NCBI GenBank assembly: GCA_003605055.1 | Contig: QZKP01000028.1 | Span: 1 to 34,623, forward strand | Direction of reading: 5' to 3' | DNA length: 34,623 bases | DNA from: Desulfarculus sp. | GTDB taxonomy: Bacteria > Desulfobacterota > Desulfarculia > Desulfarculales > Desulfarculaceae | Shown here: positions 6,354 to 14,129 of the stretch, piece after piece | How the letters are laid out: each line of letters starts with the position of its first letter | How positions within the stretch are numbered: the first letter of the stretch is position 1 | Position numbers and translations under genes: made by a program | Notes under the pieces: generated by a model | Database searches by the model: none | What the model was told of the DNA's origin: nothing | What the model saw: the letters and a program-made list of their open reading frames with translations, nothing else

Positions 6354-6998
6354 CCTCCTGAAGTCTACTGCCCCCTCCAAAAACCCCAGCACTTCCCCGG
6401 CGTCGGGCAGCACCACCTGGGCCCCGGCCTCGCGGAGCCCGGCCGCGTCCACCCGGCCGCTGGCCACGCCCACGGCCAGGCAGCCGGCGGCGCGCGCGGC
6501 CTGCACGTCGGTGGGGTGGTCGCCGATCATGGCCGCGGAGGCCGGGGCCACCACCAGGGCCCGGCAGGCGGCCAGCACGTGCCCGGGGTGGGGCTTGGGC
6601 CGGCTCACCGCCTCCCGGGGCAGGAAGGCCTGGCAGAGCCGGTCCACCTCGGGCAGCAGTTGGCGGATGGCCGCCCCGCAGTTGCGGCTGATCACCGCCA
6701 GGCCCAGGCCCCGCTCCCCAGCCCGGACCAGCAGAGGCCGGGTGAAGCCGAACAGACGGCCCCGGCCGGCGGCCTCCAGCTCCATGCTCTCGATGATCTC
6801 CTGGGCCCGGCGCTGGAAATCCGGGCCCAACACCGCGGCCGCGGCCTGCATCTGCTCCAGGGTGTAGCCCGCGGGCCAGGGGCCGCGGAAGCCCATGTCC
6901 CGGGCCAGCTCCTGCACCCGCCGGGCCATGAGGGCGAAGTCAATGTTCAGCTCGGCCAGGGTGCCGTCGAAGTCGAAGATGAGGGCCTGGATGGACAT
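6348..6998 (-). CDS. HAD-family phosphatase (phosphoglycolate phosphatase-like)
   Basis: A 216-residue haloacid-dehalogenase hydrolase. Motif I is D9-F-D-G-T, with Asp9 as nucleophile; AVISRN matches motif II; SRPKPHP provides the motif III lysine; and MIGDHPTDVQAA is motif IV. A helical cap of ~65 residues follows motif I, as in phosphoglycolate phosphatase (Gph) and related small-molecule phosphatases. The substrate cannot be read from sequence. I chose ATG 6998; an upstream in-frame TTG (7034) adds 12 residues but has no better ribosome binding site. It faces away from lipB and converges on the AlbA_2 gene. Confidence 0.88.
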   Translation of the reverse strand: MSIQALIFDFDGTLAELNIDFALMARRVQELARDMGFRGPWPAGYTLEQMQAAAAVLGPDFQRRAQEIIESMELEAAGRGRLFGFTRPLLVRAGERGLGLAVISRNCGAAIRQLLPEVDRLCQAFLPREAVSRPKPHPGHVLAACRALVVAPASAAMIGDHPTDVQAARAAGCLAVGVASGRVDAAGLREAGAQVVLPDAGEVLGFLEGAVDFRRL

Positions 6999-7115
6999 GG
7001 GCCGCAGTTTATCCCGGCCCGGCGGCCGGGACAATCCCCGGGTCAGCGTTGGGTGATGAGCCGGATTCAGTTAGGTCTTGCGGGGGCGCCCGGGCCGGGA
7101 GTAGCATACGCCCTT

Positions 7116-7781
7116 ATGGGCTGGCTGGAGAGAATCGACTGGGGCCTCGTTGACTACGCCGAGGCCCTGGAGCGCATGCGCCGCCGCCACCAAGAGCGGG
7201 TGGCCGGCCGGGTGGGCGACGCCGTCATCTGCGTGGAGCACCCCCGGGTCTACACCCTGGGCAAGCACGGCCAGCGGGAGAACATCCTGCTCAGCGACGG
7301 CGAGCTGGCCCGCCGGGGCTTCCGGGTGCACTGGGTGGAGCGGGGCGGCGACGTCACCTACCACGGGCCGGGCCAGGCCGTGGTCTATCCGGTCATTGAC
7401 CTGCGCAGCCTGGGCCTGGGTGTGCGGGCCCTGGTGGCGGCGGTGGAGCAGGCGGTCTGCCGGGTGGTGGGGCTGTACGGAGTCAAGGCCCAGGGCGACC
7501 CAGAGCGCCCCGGGGCCTGGGTGGCCGGGCGCAAGATCGCGGCCATCGGCATGGCCGTGCCCCGGCGGGTGACCATGCACGGCGTGGCCCTGAACGTCAA
7601 CACCGACCTCGAAGACTTCAGCTTCATCAAGGCCTGCGGCCTGGAGGCCAAGGCCACCAGCCTGGCCCGGGAGCTGGGCCGGCTTTTGGACATGAAAAAG
7701 GTCTTTGGCCAGCTCTACCAGGCCCTGGGCCAGACCCTGGCCGCGGGTGCGGCCCCGGCTGCGGCTCTCCAGAGCAACTAG
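7116..7781 (+). CDS. lipB: Octanoyl-[acyl carrier protein]:protein octanoyltransferase
   Basis: A 221-residue LipB. It transfers octanoate from acyl carrier protein to lipoyl domains, the first step of lipoate assembly. Signatures are HPRVYTLGK, RGGDVTYHGPGQ with its conserved His, GRKIAAIGMAV with the catalytic Lys, and MHGVALNVNTDL; a Cys in KACGLEAKATS is the nucleophile position. The ATG at 7116 (MGWLERIDWG) fits the usual LipB N-terminus; an in-frame ATG at 7056 would add 20 residues. No lipA is visible nearby. Lipoyl proteins expected in such an anaerobe include the glycine cleavage H protein and 2-oxoacid dehydrogenases. Confidence 0.95.
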   Translation: MGWLERIDWGLVDYAEALERMRRRHQERVAGRVGDAVICVEHPRVYTLGKHGQRENILLSDGELARRGFRVHWVERGGDVTYHGPGQAVVYPVIDLRSLGLGVRALVAAVEQAVCRVVGLYGVKAQGDPERPGAWVAGRKIAAIGMAVPRRVTMHGVALNVNTDLEDFSFIKACGLEAKATSLARELGRLLDMKKVFGQLYQALGQTLAAGAAPAAALQSN

Positions 7782-7876
7782 CTGTCATTTTTGACAAAAA
7801 GAATAAAGGCTTTTTCCTGGCTCCGGGTTGAATTCATAGCAGCACATGTGGTAATTATGGATAAACGTCCAGCCCC

Positions 7877-7905
7877 CACAAGCACCACCGGGTGGTATCC
7901 TTGTG
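7877..7905 (+). other. Hairpin in 5' leader of TSUP gene
   Basis: CACAAG at 7877-7882 pairs with CTTGTG at 7900-7905, with an inner ACCA/TGGT extension. It lies about 55 bases upstream of the chosen start codon. It may be a regulatory stem, but no known motif is recognised. Confidence 0.25.
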
Positions 7906-7959
7906 CCGGCTAGCGAGATTTCTTTTTTCATTCCGGGCCTGGGGCCCAGGGAGGCGGAT

Positions 7960-9378
7960 ATGAGGAGAATTAGGGTACTTACCACCACTCTAATGATCCT
8001 GGGGCTTTTAACGGCCCTGGCCTTTGCCGCGGCGGGCCAGGCCGGGGCGGCGGACATCGCCTCCCCCAAGGCGCCGCTTGCCGTCAAGAAGAAGGTGGCC
8101 GAGAGCATCCAGAATATCCCCGGCGAGGTTCAAGGCCTGGATAAGAAGCTGGCCGATCCCAAGCTGGCCCCGGACCAGAAGAAAAAGCTGGAGAAGGAAA
8201 AGGCCGGCCTGGCCGCGGCCCTCACGAAGCTGCAGGATTCCACCGGCAAGCCCGGCTTCCTGGGCCTGATGCGCGGCCCCTTGCAGTCCGAGTGGTTCTA
8301 TTTGTGGGGCTTTTTGTGGGCCATCTGGGTGGGCTGGATCTTCTCCACGGTGGGGGCCTTCGGCGGCATCATGGCCGGCGTGGGCCACATCACCATATTC
8401 GGCCTGGGCGACTACGCCAAGAGCTTCGGCAAGGGCACGCCCATCAACAAGCTGATCACCGACTCCACCCGGGTGTCCAACCAGTGGCTGGTGGGCCTGT
8501 CGGCCATCATCTCCAGCTTCAACTACTACAAGATGGGCCGCCTGGTGCTGCCCCTGGGCGTGTGCCTGGGCATCGGCTCGGTGGCCTCCAGCTACCTGAT
8601 CCCGGTGCTCACCGCCGGCAAGATCCGCTTCACGGCCTACATGGGCTACTTCGGCCTGTGCGTGCTCTTGTTGGGCTGCTTCCTGGTCTATCAGATGACC
8701 CCCCGCGCCCGGGCCAAGAAGAAGGCGGCCAAGGAGGCGGCGGCGGCCTTTGAAAAGGAAAAGGGCGCCAGCAAGGACCAGGGCGTCAAGGTGGTGGAGG
8801 GCAGCTACGGCGGCATGATCCTGGCCATGGTCATCACCGTGCTGGGCGCCATCTGGGGCAACGCCATGCCCAGCATGGCCTGGTACGCCCTGATCGTGGT
8901 GGCCGCCGGCGTGGCCATCGGCCTGGCCCTGACCATCACCACCAAGATCCGCTTCACCTTCTACGGCGTGGAGTTCAGCTTCCGCGGCTACATCCCCATC
9001 CTGGGCGGCCTGTTCATCGCGGCCCTGGCCTCGTTCCTGGGCGTGGGAGGCGGCTTCCTGTTCGTGCCCTTCCTGACCGCGGTGGCCGGCCTGCCCATGT
9101 TCCTGGTGGCCGGCACCAGCGCCCTGGCCGTGCTGGTGGGCATGATCGTGAGCATCTCCACCTACATGATCGCCAAGGACGTGCCCGTGCAGTGGGGCTT
9201 CATCGGCGCGGAGCTGGTGGGCATCTTCATCGGCTCCATGATCGGGCCCCGCACCTCCAAGTACCTCTCGGATAAGTGGCTGAACATCCTGTTCATCATC
9301 CTGGCGGTCCTGGTGGGCGTGCGCTACACCCTCAAGGGCTTCTACCCTGACTTGTACGCCACCCTGGGCCTGCCCTAG
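7960..9378 (+). CDS. TSUP (TauE/SafE) family anion exporter with extended N-terminus
   Basis: A 472-residue membrane protein. Residues 1-30 form a cleavable-looking signal peptide (cationic MRRIR, hydrophobic core, AGQAGA). Residues ~40-95 are a Lys/Glu-rich coiled coil, and the first transporter helix begins near 112. Two TSUP half-repeats are visible: FGGIMAGVGHI near 135-144 and ASFLGVGGGF near 357-366. They are separated by a charged cytoplasmic-type linker at ~247-280. TSUP proteins move sulfite, sulfoacetate or other organosulfur anions; the substrate here is unknown. I preferred ATG 7960, with GGGAGG just upstream, over GTG 7903 because it gives a proper signal peptide. The next gene encodes a small membrane protein and may be a partner. 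Confidence 0.85.
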   Translation: MRRIRVLTTTLMILGLLTALAFAAAGQAGAADIASPKAPLAVKKKVAESIQNIPGEVQGLDKKLADPKLAPDQKKKLEKEKAGLAAALTKLQDSTGKPGFLGLMRGPLQSEWFYLWGFLWAIWVGWIFSTVGAFGGIMAGVGHITIFGLGDYAKSFGKGTPINKLITDSTRVSNQWLVGLSAIISSFNYYKMGRLVLPLGVCLGIGSVASSYLIPVLTAGKIRFTAYMGYFGLCVLLLGCFLVYQMTPRARAKKKAAKEAAAAFEKEKGASKDQGVKVVEGSYGGMILAMVITVLGAIWGNAMPSMAWYALIVVAAGVAIGLALTITTKIRFTFYGVEFSFRGYIPILGGLFIAALASFLGVGGGFLFVPFLTAVAGLPMFLVAGTSALAVLVGMIVSISTYMIAKDVPVQWGFIGAELVGIFIGSMIGPRTSKYLSDKWLNILFIILAVLVGVRYTLKGFYPDLYATLGLP

Positions 9379-9400
9379 GACCCAAGGCGTCTGCTCCTCC

Positions 9401-9433
9401 CCGTGGCCCGGCTCAGCGCGAGCCGGGCCACGG
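9401..9433 (+). terminator. 14-bp perfect hairpin after TSUP gene
   Basis: CCGTGGCCCGGCTC (9401-9414) pairs perfectly with GAGCCGGGCCACGG (9420-9433) around a five-base loop. Only CTTTG follows, so termination may be partial, allowing read-through to the membrane protein gene at 9497. Confidence 0.5.
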
Positions 9434-9496
9434 CTTTGAGCTCCGGCCCCGGGCGGGCGCCGGGCAATCGGGCGTCCGGATTGAGGGAAGCGGATC

Positions 9497-10090
9497 ATGG
9501 CCGAGGATCTGCTGATCTGGTTTTTGTCGTGGGTCCACCGGGTATTGGCGGCCCCCTATCTGCTGCCCCTGCCGCCGGTCTGGGCCTGGCTGCTGGGCAC
9601 CTTCTGCCTGTCGTTGTGGTGCGCCTTCCTGGGGGAGCTGACCCTGGCCGTGGTCTTCCGGGTAAACCGGCGGCACATCCGCAAGGTGGGCCAGGAGATG
9701 ATGGACCGCCAGCGGCAGTCCATCAACGCCCTGCAGGCGGGCGACAAGGAAGCGTATAATAAAATCAATAAGTTGGCCAACGAGGCCTTTGGCAAGGCCT
9801 TTTTCCTGCAAATCGCCATGGGCATGGCCTCCCTGTGGCCGGTGTTCTTCGCCGCCGCCTGGCTGCAGGCCCACTTCGGCCAAGTGCGCTTCAGGCTGCC
9901 GCTTCTGCCCTGGGATTTCAATTTCCTGCTGGGCCTGGCGCCCCTGTACATCCTGGCCCGCTTGCTCTTCTCGCGCCTGAAGCGCCGCCTGCCCTTTTTC
10001 CGCCAGACCCTGGCCCTGGCCCGGAGCGTGGACCCGGAGGAGCGCAGCCGGCTTTTAGGGCCTCCCCCGGGGGGGCCGCAGGCAGGCTAA
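9497..10090 (+). CDS. Three-helix membrane protein, DUF106/YidC-like layout
   Basis: A 197-residue integral membrane protein with hydrophobic segments near residues 26-54, 102-124 and 142-160. Between the first two lies a basic, helical, probably coiled-coil stretch (RVNRRHIRKVGQEMMDRQRQS... to NKLANEAFGKAF). The arrangement of one helix, a cytosolic coiled coil, then two helices resembles the DUF106/EMC3/YidC-type Oxa1 superfamily, but I see this only as architecture, not proven homology. GAGGGAAGCGG at 9482-9492 is a good ribosome binding site for ATG 9497. It follows the TSUP transporter by 118 bases and may be its partner. The Pro/Gly-rich tail is unremarkable. Confidence 0.7.
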   Translation: MAEDLLIWFLSWVHRVLAAPYLLPLPPVWAWLLGTFCLSLWCAFLGELTLAVVFRVNRRHIRKVGQEMMDRQRQSINALQAGDKEAYNKINKLANEAFGKAFFLQIAMGMASLWPVFFAAAWLQAHFGQVRFRLPLLPWDFNFLLGLAPLYILARLLFSRLKRRLPFFRQTLALARSVDPEERSRLLGPPPGGPQAG

Positions 10091-10117
10091 CGCGGCGGGT
10101 CGCGTAAAGATTATGCC

Positions 10118-10147
10118 TTGACATCTCCCGGGCAAGCTTGCTAATTT
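10118..10147 (+). promoter_or_regulatory. Candidate sigma-70 promoter of OMP gene
   Basis: A perfect -35 TTGACA at 10118-10123 is followed after 18 bases by TAATTT (10142-10147), four of six matches to the -10 consensus. It would produce a leader of about 220 bases before the outer-membrane protein gene at 10375. Confidence 0.4.
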
Positions 10148-10149
10148 AA

Positions 10150-10374
10150 GGCCACCAGATGGGGTGGCACATCCTGAAGCGGGTTCCCCAAAGGGGACCG
10201 GTGCAGGGTGCGCCGGAAACCCCCGCTGGTGAGGTCTATGGCTCCCTGCTCGAAGCAGGCCCGGGGTGAGCCTGGGAAGGGCAGGGAGGAAGCTGGCAGC
10301 GCAAAGGGCCAAAGGCTCAGGTTTTTGGCCCGCGCGCGAAAGGGTCTTTCCTCTAGGAAAGGAGCAAAGGTTAA
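10150..10374 (+). promoter_or_regulatory. Long structured 5' leader of OMP gene
   Basis: This 225-base stretch has no gene but several stems: GCCACC/GGTGGC near 10151-10168, GGTTCCCC-AAA-GGGGACC near 10183-10200, and CCTGCTCGAAGCAGG near 10246-10260. It ends in AAAGGAG at 10358-10364 before the ATG at 10375. Outer-membrane protein mRNAs are often controlled through leaders and small RNAs, so regulation here is plausible. I compared it mentally with cobalamin, TPP, SAM and SRP-RNA consensus elements and found no match. Confidence 0.35.
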
Positions 10375-11526
10375 ATGAAGAAACTGTTTCTGATCGCCGT
10401 AGCGGTCCTGGCCATCGTGGCCATGTCCGTGCCGGCGCTGGCTGCGGCTCCCAGCCCCAGCTTTACGCTGGGCGCCCGCATGCTGACCGACATTGGTTGG
10501 TGGCAGCGGAGCCAGGAGTTGACCAGCAACAAGAAAGACGACGTCGGCACTTGGTTCATCAACATGCCCGGCCACAGCTACCTGCTGGCCCGGTTCTACA
10601 GCGCGGACAAGACCATGGGCGGCCGCGTTGAGTTCGGCATCAAGTCGCTCAACGGCGCCACCGCCGTGGACATGCGGTACCTGTACGGCTGGTGGCGCAT
10701 CGGCAACTGCCGCATCCTGGCTGGCCACACGGACAACTGGTTCGGCTCCCTGGCCTATCACCCGAAGCAGTACGTGGGCTTGAACGAGAACGCCCACCTG
10801 TTGCTGTTCGGCTGGGGCTTCCTGTGGCCGCACCGTGTGCCGCAGGTGCAGTTCACCTACAACACCGCCAGCTGGGGCGTGCAGTTCGCGTTGGAAGAGC
10901 CGCGCAGCAGAGCCGCCTGGACCGGCGCGACCGGTGTAGACGCTTACTTCACCTTCCCGCGCGCCTCTCTGACCTTCATGTTCAAGGCCGGCAGCTTCAT
11001 GACCCATCCTGGCGTCAGCTATGTGCAGCGCCAGTACAAGGTCGCTACCGGTAGTGACGAGTCCAACAGCACCTGGGCCGTCGTGCTGCCCGTGAAGTTC
11101 ACGGCCGGCGCCTTCACCCTGAAGTTCCAGGGCCACTACGGCATCAACTTCGGTGGTGAGTATCCCTTCTACCCCACCACCACCGGCGGCGCGGACACCC
11201 GGCCCCTGTTGGTGGGCAGCAGTGTTAAGGACACCACCATTCTGGGTGGCATGATCGCCGGCGAGTTCACCGTGGGCAAGCTGATGATCACCGGCGGCTT
11301 CGGCTACGAGCGTTTCCAGAACGACGACGGCTGGGTCGCGGCCAATGGCTACTCCAAGGACGAGAACGTCCGTTGGGCGGCCTTCATCGCCTTCCCGTAT
11401 CAGGTTGCCAAGAACCTGAACATCCAGCCCGAGTTTTCCTACTACAACTGGGGCGATGCCCCGGCGACCGGCAGCGACCTGGGCACCGAGTGGATTCTGG
11501 GCGTCCAGTTCCACTTCGTGTTCTAG
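10375..11526 (+). CDS. Outer-membrane beta-barrel (porin-like) protein
   Basis: A 383-residue exported protein. Residues 1-24 form a typical signal peptide (MKKLFLIAVAVLAIVAMSVPALAAA). The rest alternates hydrophobic and polar residues, is rich in Gly, Tyr, Phe and Trp, has no transmembrane helix, and ends in a phenylalanine (QFHFVF), the usual assembly signal read by the BAM complex. These features indicate a beta barrel in the outer membrane; the pore substrate is unknown and I recognise no specific family. AAAGGAG lies at 10358-10364. A strong intrinsic terminator follows, so it is probably a monocistronic, well-expressed gene. Its codons include more GGT/CGT types than its neighbours, consistent with high expression. 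Confidence 0.8.
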   Translation: MKKLFLIAVAVLAIVAMSVPALAAAPSPSFTLGARMLTDIGWWQRSQELTSNKKDDVGTWFINMPGHSYLLARFYSADKTMGGRVEFGIKSLNGATAVDMRYLYGWWRIGNCRILAGHTDNWFGSLAYHPKQYVGLNENAHLLLFGWGFLWPHRVPQVQFTYNTASWGVQFALEEPRSRAAWTGATGVDAYFTFPRASLTFMFKAGSFMTHPGVSYVQRQYKVATGSDESNSTWAVVLPVKFTAGAFTLKFQGHYGINFGGEYPFYPTTTGGADTRPLLVGSSVKDTTILGGMIAGEFTVGKLMITGGFGYERFQNDDGWVAANGYSKDENVRWAAFIAFPYQVAKNLNIQPEFSYYNWGDAPATGSDLGTEWILGVQFHFVF

Positions 11527-11559
11527 GAAGCGCCTAGTCGCTTAACAAATCACCCCAAA

Positions 11560-11592
11560 GGGGCCGGGGATACTCCCCGGCCCCTTTTTTTC
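11560..11592 (+). terminator. Intrinsic terminator of OMP gene
   Basis: GGGGCCGGGGA (11560-11570) pairs perfectly with TCCCCGGCCCC (11574-11584) around a three-base loop and is followed by eight T residues (11585-11592). This is a textbook Rho-independent terminator. Confidence 0.93.
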
Positions 11593-11889
11593 GCCCTGGC
11601 GGCCAGCCTGACGCAGCCGTTTTATACTCCTTGACATTATAGGAATTTTCAGCTTACAAGGTGGCAGCACCCGCGCGCAAGGCCTGGGCCGGCGTCCGCG
11701 CTGCGGCGGCGGCGGGCCGGGCCGGGCCAGGGTCTTGCAGGCCCGGTCCGGGCAGCGTATTATAGGCTTTCCGCGGGGGCGGCGGCCCTCGTATTCCCAA
11801 ATAGTTGCCGGCTGGCGGCGGGCGCCCCCAGGCCTGGCCGCGGCGGTTGTTTGACCTGGCCCCAGGTTATTTGTTGAAGGAGCGCGCCC
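11593..11889 (+). other. Non-coding region before the serine operon
   Basis: About 300 bases between the OMP terminator and the aminotransferase gene, with no credible gene. It has a TTGACA at 11632-11637 with only a weak TACAAG 18 bases later, and on the minus strand a perfect TATAAT (11637-11642) without a -35. A better promoter candidate is at 11735-11763. The stretch 11680-11755 is extremely GC-rich and likely to fold. Confidence 0.5.
11735..11763 (+). promoter_or_regulatory. Candidate promoter of the aminotransferase-serA operon
   Basis: TTGCAG (11735-11740), a 17-base spacer and TATTAT (11758-11763, five of six matches) form a plausible sigma-70 promoter about 125 bases before the ATG at 11890. 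The -35 is weak. Confidence 0.4.
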
Positions 11890-13029
11890 ATGAAAAAGGT
11901 ATCCCTGCTGGCCCCGGGGCCCACGCCGGTCCCCCCCCGCACCCTGCTGGCCATGGCCCAGCCTCTGATCCACCACCGCTCCAGCGACTTCGCGGATCTG
12001 TTCGGTCGGGTGCGGCAAGGACTCAAAAACATCTTCAAGACTAAAAACGAGGTGTTGGTCTTTTGCAGCAGCGGCACCGGCGCCATGGAGAGCGCCGTGG
12101 CCAACCTGCTCAGCCCCGGCGACAAGGCCATCGCCGTGCGCGGCGGCAAGTTCGGCGAGCGCTGGAGCGAGATACTGGAGGCCTACGGCTGCCAGCCGGT
12201 GAACCTGGAGGTGGAGTGGGGCCGGGCGGTCAAGCCCGAGGCGGTGGCCAAGCTCCTGGCCGCGGACCCCGCCATCAAGGCGGTGTACGTGCAGGCCCTG
12301 GAAACCTCCACCGGCGTGGAGCATCCCATCAAGGAGCTGGCCCAGGCGACCAAGAAAACCGGGGCGGTGCTGGTGGTGGACGCGGTCAGCGCCCTGGGGG
12401 CCTATGACATCCCCTGCGACCAGTGGGGCCTGGACGTGGTGATCTCCGGTTCGCAGAAGGCCCTGATGCTGCCGCCGGGGCTGGCCTTCGTGAGCATCGG
12501 GCCCAAGGCCCTGGCCGCGATGAAGCAGTCCAAGTGCCCCAAGTATTACTTCTCCTGGGCCAAGGAGCTGAAGAACCAGACCGAGAACAAGGGCGCCTTC
12601 ACCTCGCCGGTGCCCCTGTTCGTGGGCCTGCTGGACGTGTTCCAGCTAATAGAGGAGATGGGCCTGGACAAAATCTACGCCGAGACGGCGCTGAAGTCCC
12701 GGGCCTTCAAGGCCGCGGTGGCCGCCTGGGGTCTGAAGCTCTACTCCCAGGACAACCCCAGCGTGGGCCTGACCGCGGTGGAGGCTCCGGCCGGCGTCAA
12801 CGGCCAGGACGTGGTGGGCTGGCTGAAGAACAAGTACGCCATCTTCATCGCCGGCGGCCAGGCCCAGGCCAAGGGCAAGATATTCCGCGTGGCCCACATG
12901 GGCTATATAAGCGAGTTCGACACCCTGCAGGCCATCAGCGCCATTGAGATGGCCCTGGCCGGCCTGGGCTACAAATTTGAGATGGGCGCCGGCGTGGCCG
13001 CGGCCCAGAAGGTATTCGGGGAGGCGTGA
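11890..13029 (+). CDS. Class V aminotransferase (serine/alanine-glyoxylate type)
   Basis: A 379-residue PLP-dependent transaminase of the SPT/AGT family. It starts with the family opening LLAPGPTPVPP; SSGTGAMESA binds the cofactor phosphate; VDAVSALGAYDIP carries the Asp that contacts the pyridine ring; and SGSQKAL contains the Schiff-base Lys190. TGVEHP and the C-terminal FRVAHMGYIS also fit. GAAGGAGCG just before the ATG is a good ribosome binding site. It is followed at once by a 3-phosphoglycerate dehydrogenase-like gene, so it probably makes phosphoserine or serine in place of SerC. Serine-glyoxylate transamination is an alternative. Confidence 0.9.
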   Translation: MKKVSLLAPGPTPVPPRTLLAMAQPLIHHRSSDFADLFGRVRQGLKNIFKTKNEVLVFCSSGTGAMESAVANLLSPGDKAIAVRGGKFGERWSEILEAYGCQPVNLEVEWGRAVKPEAVAKLLAADPAIKAVYVQALETSTGVEHPIKELAQATKKTGAVLVVDAVSALGAYDIPCDQWGLDVVISGSQKALMLPPGLAFVSIGPKALAAMKQSKCPKYYFSWAKELKNQTENKGAFTSPVPLFVGLLDVFQLIEEMGLDKIYAETALKSRAFKAAVAAWGLKLYSQDNPSVGLTAVEAPAGVNGQDVVGWLKNKYAIFIAGGQAQAKGKIFRVAHMGYISEFDTLQAISAIEMALAGLGYKFEMGAGVAAAQKVFGEA

Positions 13030-13031
13030 TC

Positions 13032-13979
13032 ATGAAGATACTCATCTCCGACCCGCTGCACAAAAAGGGCATCGAGATTTTTAAGAAGGAAGGCTTCGAG
13101 GTGGAGGTCCAGACCGGCCTGACCCCCGAGGAGCTGAAGAAGGCCATCAAGGGCGCGCACGGCCTGGTCATCCGCAGCGCCACCCAGGTGGACCAGGCCC
13201 TGCTGGAGGCCGCCGACCAGCTCAAGGTGGTGGGCCGGGCCGGCACCGGCCTGGACAACGTGGACATCCCCGCGGCCACCGCGGCCGGGGTGGTGGTGAT
13301 GAACACCCCCGGCCAGAACTCCAACGCCGCCGCCGAGTTGGCCCTGGGCCACATCTTCTCCCTGTCGCGCCATATCGCCCGCGGCCACCGCGGAATCATG
13401 GAGGGCAAGTGGGAGAAGAAGGAGCTGCGGGGCTACGAGGTCAAGGGCAAGACCCTGGGCATCGTGGGCATGGGCAACATCGGCCGCATCCTGGCCGAGC
13501 TGGGCGCCGGGGTGAAGATGCAGGTCATCGGCTACGACCCCTACCTGGACGCGGCCGCGATCAAGGCCCGCGGCGCGGAGCCGGTGAGCTTCGAGGACCT
13601 CTTGGTCCGGTCCGACTACATCTCCATCCACGTGCCCAAGACCGCCGAGACCAGCGGCCTGTTCAGCGCGGCCAACCTGGCCAAGCTCAAGCCGACCGCC
13701 TTTATAATCAACTGCGCCCGGGGCGGCATCGTGGACGAGGCGGCCCTGTGCGAGGCCTTGGACGCGGGCAAGCTGGCCGGCGCGGCCCTGGACGTGTTCG
13801 CCGTGGAGCCGCTGCCGGCCGACAGCCGCCTGTTGTTCGCCGGGCAAATTAGCTGCACCCCCCACCTGGGGGCCAACACCTACGAGGCCCAGGAGAACGT
13901 GGCCGTGGCCGTGGCCCAGCAGATGAGCAAGTATCTGAAAACCGGCCAGGCCGACTTCGCGGTCAACGCCCCCAAGTAG
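13032..13979 (+). CDS. serA: D-3-phosphoglycerate dehydrogenase-like 2-hydroxyacid dehydrogenase
   Basis: A 315-residue NAD-dependent D-2-hydroxyacid dehydrogenase. Visible are VGRAGTGLDNVD (substrate-binding loop), the Rossmann motif GIVGMGNIGR near 146-155, the NCARGGIVDE segment with the conserved Arg, and PHLGANTYEAQ with the catalytic His. It is the short form lacking the C-terminal ACT domain through which serine inhibits longer SerA enzymes. I chose ATG 13032 because GGGGAGG at 13018-13024 is seven bases upstream; GTG 13026 overlaps the previous stop and would be coupled. Linked to the class V aminotransferase, it likely catalyses the first step of serine synthesis. Glyoxylate or hydroxypyruvate reductase is the main alternative. 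Confidence 0.82.
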   Translation: MKILISDPLHKKGIEIFKKEGFEVEVQTGLTPEELKKAIKGAHGLVIRSATQVDQALLEAADQLKVVGRAGTGLDNVDIPAATAAGVVVMNTPGQNSNAAAELALGHIFSLSRHIARGHRGIMEGKWEKKELRGYEVKGKTLGIVGMGNIGRILAELGAGVKMQVIGYDPYLDAAAIKARGAEPVSFEDLLVRSDYISIHVPKTAETSGLFSAANLAKLKPTAFIINCARGGIVDEAALCEALDAGKLAGAALDVFAVEPLPADSRLLFAGQISCTPHLGANTYEAQENVAVAVAQQMSKYLKTGQADFAVNAPK

Positions 13980-14007
13980 CCCGCCCGCCCCTTTGGCACC
14001 GCCCGCA

Positions 14008-14033
14008 GGGCCCGGCCGCCCCCGGCCGGGCCC
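14008..14033 (+). terminator. 10-bp GC hairpin after serA
   Basis: GGGCCCGGCC (14008-14017) pairs perfectly with GGCCGGGCCC (14024-14033) around a six-base loop. The following CGGCTTGTTG has only a few T residues, so it is a probable but imperfect terminator directly before the next promoter. Confidence 0.55.
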
Positions 14034-14040
14034 CGGCTTG

Positions 14041-14069
14041 TTGCGCCAAGGGCAAGCTGCACTTATATT
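14041..14069 (+). promoter_or_regulatory. Candidate promoter of DUF1844-degP operon
   Basis: TTGCGC (14041-14046), a 17-base spacer and TATATT (14064-14069, five of six matches) lie 60 bases before the ATG at 14130, in an AT-rich pocket. Confidence 0.5.
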
Positions 14070-14129
14070 TAGATGCATTGATGACCGGATAGGTGCGTCC
14101 CGGCATTAACGTTAACTGAAAGGCTAGCC

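Noticed and set aside
6516..7115. Upstream extension of lipB by 200 codons
   Set aside because: It reads antisense through the HAD gene; LipB similarity begins only near 7116.
10150..10374. Known riboswitch or SRP/RNase P RNA in the OMP leader
   Set aside because: I looked for cobalamin, TPP, SAM, SRP and RNase P signature segments and found only partial chance matches such as GGAAGC.
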